In this document: positions 61,816 to 64,000 of the stretch, in pieces
Numbering within the stretch: position 1 is the first letter of the stretch
Layout of the letters: every line of letters starts with the position of its first letter
Origin: Persebacter sp965221835
GTDB taxonomy: Bacteria > Pseudomonadota > Gammaproteobacteria > Tethybacterales > Persebacteraceae
NCBI GenBank assembly: GCA_965221835.1
Contig: OZ244916.1
Span: forward strand, 868,001 to 932,000
Direction: 5' to 3'
DNA length: 64,000 nucleotides
Made by a program: the position numbers and the translations under genes
The notes under the pieces: generated by a model
Seen by the model: the letters and a program-made list of their open reading frames with translations, nothing else
Database searches by the model: none
Told to the model about the DNA's origin: nothing

Positions 61816-61889
61816 TCGGGACGGCAAGATTCGAACTTGCGGCCTCCTGGACCCAAACCAGGCGCGCTCCCAAACTGCGCCACGCCCCG
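61816..61889 (-). tRNA. tRNA-Pro (TGG)
   Basis: Acceptor CGGGGCG/CGTCCCG, anticodon loop TTTGGGT (TGG) and T-loop TTCGAAT. The discriminator A is followed by CCG rather than CCA. First tRNA after mlaA. Confidence 0.96.
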
Positions 61890-61897
61890 ATGATGTT

Positions 61898-62626
61898 TCA
61901 TTTTCCCCAAATATCTTCGGGACGCCCCCATACATCGGAAGGAATATCCCGCCGCCGCCGCTCTTCAACCGTATCGCGTACAAAACTGTATTCGTCCAAC
62001 GCCGATTCCAGCAACTCTTCTTTTTCCAAAAAACCGGCGCGTATTTTTGTCGCTCCCAATGCGCCCAATCCGGCGCGTGCAGAATCGGCATTGAGATAGG
62101 CGGGCGGGGCGAGAAATCCGTCTCCCGCCGCCCCCGGTGCGTCCGCCACGGAAGACGGTCCAAAAAATGGCAACACAATATAGGCGCCGTCGTTGTCGGT
62201 ATAGGCGCGAGAATAGGCGCGAATCGTCCGCCCGAAATCGTTTTTTTCGCCCTGAATGCCCATTTGATCGTCGGCGAAATCTACGAGTCCAAACCCGCCG
62301 AAAACTGTGTTAAATACAAAACGCGCCGTTGACCGCACGGCATCATCGCCGCGTTTTTGCATCACATGATTGACGATGTTGCGCGGTTCGCCGAGATTGA
62401 AATAAAAGTTGTCTACGGCGTTTTTGCTGAAAGACGGCAAATAATCATACACTTTCGCCGCCGGACGCATGATGAAAAAATCGGCTTTTTTGTTGAATCC
62501 GTAAACCGCGCGATTGATCGGTTCTATCGGGTCAAACGCGCCTTCTTCTTGAAAACGGTCGGCGGGGGCGCATCCCGCCATTGCGGCGGCGGCGGCAAAC
62601 CAAAAAATATGAAAAATTTTGCGCAT
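61898..62626 (-). CDS. mlaA: Phospholipid-binding outer-membrane lipoprotein MlaA (VacJ)
   Basis: This 242-aa lipoprotein has lipobox AMAGC, then the family opening DPIEPINRAVYGFNKKADFF. YDYLPSFSKNAVDNFYFNLG, VNHVMQKRGDDAVRSTARFV and FGGFGLVDFADDQMG are all typical. MlaA extracts surface-exposed phospholipids for retrograde transport. The rest of the Mla system is not in this window. A TATAAT seven bases before the ATG supports this start. Divergent from the AI-2E-type permease gene. Confidence 0.95.
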   Translation of the reverse strand: MRKIFHIFWFAAAAAMAGCAPADRFQEEGAFDPIEPINRAVYGFNKKADFFIMRPAAKVYDYLPSFSKNAVDNFYFNLGEPRNIVNHVMQKRGDDAVRSTARFVFNTVFGGFGLVDFADDQMGIQGEKNDFGRTIRAYSRAYTDNDGAYIVLPFFGPSSVADAPGAAGDGFLAPPAYLNADSARAGLGALGATKIRAGFLEKEELLESALDEYSFVRDTVEERRRRDIPSDVWGRPEDIWGK

Positions 62627-62633
62627 AATGCAT

Positions 62634-62639
62634 ATTATA
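62634..62639 (-). promoter_or_regulatory. -10 box TATAAT, seven bases from mlaA ATG
   Basis: TATAAT-ATGCATT-ATG on the minus strand. A further ATG within the gap is out of frame. There is no room for a ribosome binding site after the expected start of transcription. Confidence 0.55.
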
Positions 62640-62756
62640 CATTCATCCGCAGCGTTCGCAAACGCAACACAAAAAAATCCGTCCGGCGGCGCATCCATCC
62701 GGCGGCGGAATTGCAAATATCGGCGAAAAATGGGGTAAAATATCCGCAACAACCCG

Positions 62757-63803
62757 ATGCTGCAAAAACTCAACGCCTGGCTGGATTCGGTTTTCCAAAA
62801 TCCGGATATCAACAAACTGCTCGCCGTCGGCGCGGCGTTATTGCTATTTATCTGGCTTTTCGCGGACCAAATCACGCCCCTGTTTGCCGGTCTTTTAATC
62901 GCCTATTTGCTGGAAGATATCGTGCAACAAGTAGAAAAACGCGGCACATCGCGCGCCCTTGCCGCATCGCTCGTCGTTGTCATGACTTCTTCCGTTGTCA
63001 TATTGTTGTTCGGTTTGCTGCCGCTGTTTGCGTTGCAATTGCGCGGAGTTGTCAACGATTTGCCGAATATTGTGGATACGCTTGTGTCGGCGGCGGCGGC
63101 AATCAATCACTATATGCCGGAAAATGTTTTTCCGCGCGAGGACGAAATTCGCGCCGATACCAGCGAATCTATCGCAACAGTCGGCAAGTTTTTGCTGGAT
63201 AACTCGCTGGGAATTGCGGGTAATGTTTTTTCGCTATTTTTGTATTTGGTGCTGATGCCGCTCTTCGTATTTTTTCTGCTGAAAGACAAAGCGATATTGA
63301 TTGCGATAATGCAACACTATCTCCCGTCCACGCCCGTTTTTGGCGAGTTATGGGAAAAGTTGGACGAACAATTCGGTTCTTATGTACGCGGAAAATTCAT
63401 AGAAAGCGCGATTATCGGCATATTGTCGTGGGGATCTTTCGCGTTTTTTGATTTAAATTACGCTTTTACGCTGGCGGCGTTGGTCGGATTGTCGGTTTTT
63501 GTGCCATTTGTCGGCGCGATTGCGGTGACTTTTCCGGTGTTGGCGTTGGCGTATATCCAATTCGGTGCGTCCCCCGAATTTTGGTGGATTGTCGGTTTAT
63601 ACACCGTTATTCAGACATTTGACGGGCAGGTTTTGGTGCCGATTTTGTTTTCGGGCGTGGTCAAATTACATCCAGTCGCGATTTTTGCCGCGATTATTTT
63701 CTTCGGCAATTTGTGGGGCGTATGGGGCGTATTTTTCGCGATTCCGCTGGCGTCCATCATCAAATCGGTCGTCCTCGTCATAGATGCCCGGCGCGCCGTA
63801 TAA
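62757..63803 (+). CDS. AI-2E family transporter/permease (PerM-like)
   Basis: This 348-aa membrane protein has about eight helices. The N-terminal pair is followed by a periplasmic-type domain, and then LFLYLVLMPLFVFFLLKDK and YVRGKFIESAIIGILSW. The C-terminal VGLSVFVPFVGAIAV and FFGNLWGVWGVFFAIPLAS are also typical of the family. Members export quorum signals or act as Na+/H+ antiporters, so the name does not fix function. TAAAAT about 15 bp before the ATG is a likely -10. It overlaps pyrD by 20 nt. Confidence 0.88.
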   Translation: MLQKLNAWLDSVFQNPDINKLLAVGAALLLFIWLFADQITPLFAGLLIAYLLEDIVQQVEKRGTSRALAASLVVVMTSSVVILLFGLLPLFALQLRGVVNDLPNIVDTLVSAAAAINHYMPENVFPREDEIRADTSESIATVGKFLLDNSLGIAGNVFSLFLYLVLMPLFVFFLLKDKAILIAIMQHYLPSTPVFGELWEKLDEQFGSYVRGKFIESAIIGILSWGSFAFFDLNYAFTLAALVGLSVFVPFVGAIAVTFPVLALAYIQFGASPEFWWIVGLYTVIQTFDGQVLVPILFSGVVKLHPVAIFAAIIFFGNLWGVWGVFFAIPLASIIKSVVLVIDARRAV

Positions 63804-64000
63804 GTTTTTGCGCCCGTTGTTGTTTGCGCTGCCGCCCGAAACGGCGCACTGTGCGGCATTGTCGGCGTTGCGATTGTGTGCGGACGATTCCGCCCCGCCC
63901 GCTTTGCCGGTATCGGCGATGGGATTGCAATTTCCGAATCCGCTCGGGTTAGCGGCGGGGATGGACAAAAACGCCGATTCCGCCGCCGCCCTCGCCTCAC
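63784..64000 (+). CDS. pyrD: Dihydroorotate dehydrogenase (class 2), 5' part only
   Basis: The frame from this ATG is open to the right edge (72 residues). LRPLLFALPPETAHCAALSA and MGLQFPNPLGLAAGMDKNAD match the N-terminal membrane-associating helices and first barrel segment of quinone-dependent PyrD, which oxidises dihydroorotate in pyrimidine synthesis. The start lies inside the preceding permease gene. Truncated by the window. Confidence 0.93.
   Translation, partial: MPGAPYKFLRPLLFALPPETAHCAALSALRLCADDSAPPALPVSAMGLQFPNPLGLAAGMDKNADSAAALAS

Overview
This 64-kb window looks like a chromosomal segment of a Gram-negative gammaproteobacterium of moderate GC content. The supporting evidence is the tpiA-secG-tRNA-Leu-nuo order, the mreBCD-mrdAB-rlpA cluster, hisZ-purA, metX-metW, mlaA, and outer-membrane lipoproteins and barrels. 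Some traits are atypical: none of the four tRNA genes encodes CCA, the 23S gene carries an intervening sequence and has no adjacent 16S gene, genes are packed with many ATGA overlaps, and palindromic repeats are dispersed. Repeats, surface-protein duplications and uptake systems for betaine-type compounds and polyamines would fit a host-associated or marine symbiont lineage, but that is inference.

Layout. 1-0.7 kb: 3'-truncated alpha/beta hydrolase on the minus strand. 1.1-5.7 kb: tandem subtilisin-like surface lipoproteins. 5.7-13.8 kb, minus strand: a long run of glycine-zipper protein, membrane protein, tpiA, secG, tRNA-Leu, small coiled-coil protein, nuoA, nuoB, a GT-C glycosyltransferase, nuoC, nuoD, a 74-aa membrane protein and nuoE. 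It stops at nuoE, with no nuoF. 13.9-15.6 kb: quinone oxidoreductase and divergent thiE. 16-18.8 kb: a cysteine-rich surface protein behind a 12-unit 21-bp repeat array. 18.8-21.1 kb: purA and hisZ. 21.2-29.2 kb: mreBCD, mrdA, rodA, rlpA, metX, metW as one overlapping run. 29.3-32.4 kb: an M24 hydrolase, EutA-like enzyme and diaminopropionate ammonia-lyase operon. 32.5-35.5 kb: a DNA methyltransferase with an HNH-like tail and an IS30 element inside a dispersed repeat. 35.6-38.1 kb: PotD-like binding protein and aminotransferase. 38.2-44.2 kb, minus strand: amidohydrolase, DDAH-like enzyme and a glycine-betaine-type ABC transporter. 44.3-48.2 kb, minus strand: 5S and 23S rRNA. 48.6-52.1 kb: putA. 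52-56 kb: small membrane protein, two SDR enzymes, an unknown protein and an acetyltransferase. 56.5-58.4 kb: second cysteine-rich surface protein, flanked by repeats. 59.1-62.6 kb: aroE, an RNB ribonuclease, tRNA-His/Arg/Pro, mlaA. 62.8-64 kb: AI-2E-family permease and the start of pyrD.

How genes work together. Respiration (complex I), cell elongation (MreBCD, PBP2, RodA, RlpA), methionine synthesis (MetX/MetW) and lipid asymmetry (MlaA) are housekeeping. Three catabolic modules (M24/EutA/DpaL, PotD/aminotransferase, and ABC transporter/DDAH/amidohydrolase), plus PutA, point to growth on nitrogen-rich small molecules. Most striking are the two small membrane-protein ORFs embedded in the 23S-5S unit, recurrent TATAAT-N6/7-ATG starts that suggest leaderless mRNAs, and a set of repeat-associated, cysteine-containing surface proteins.
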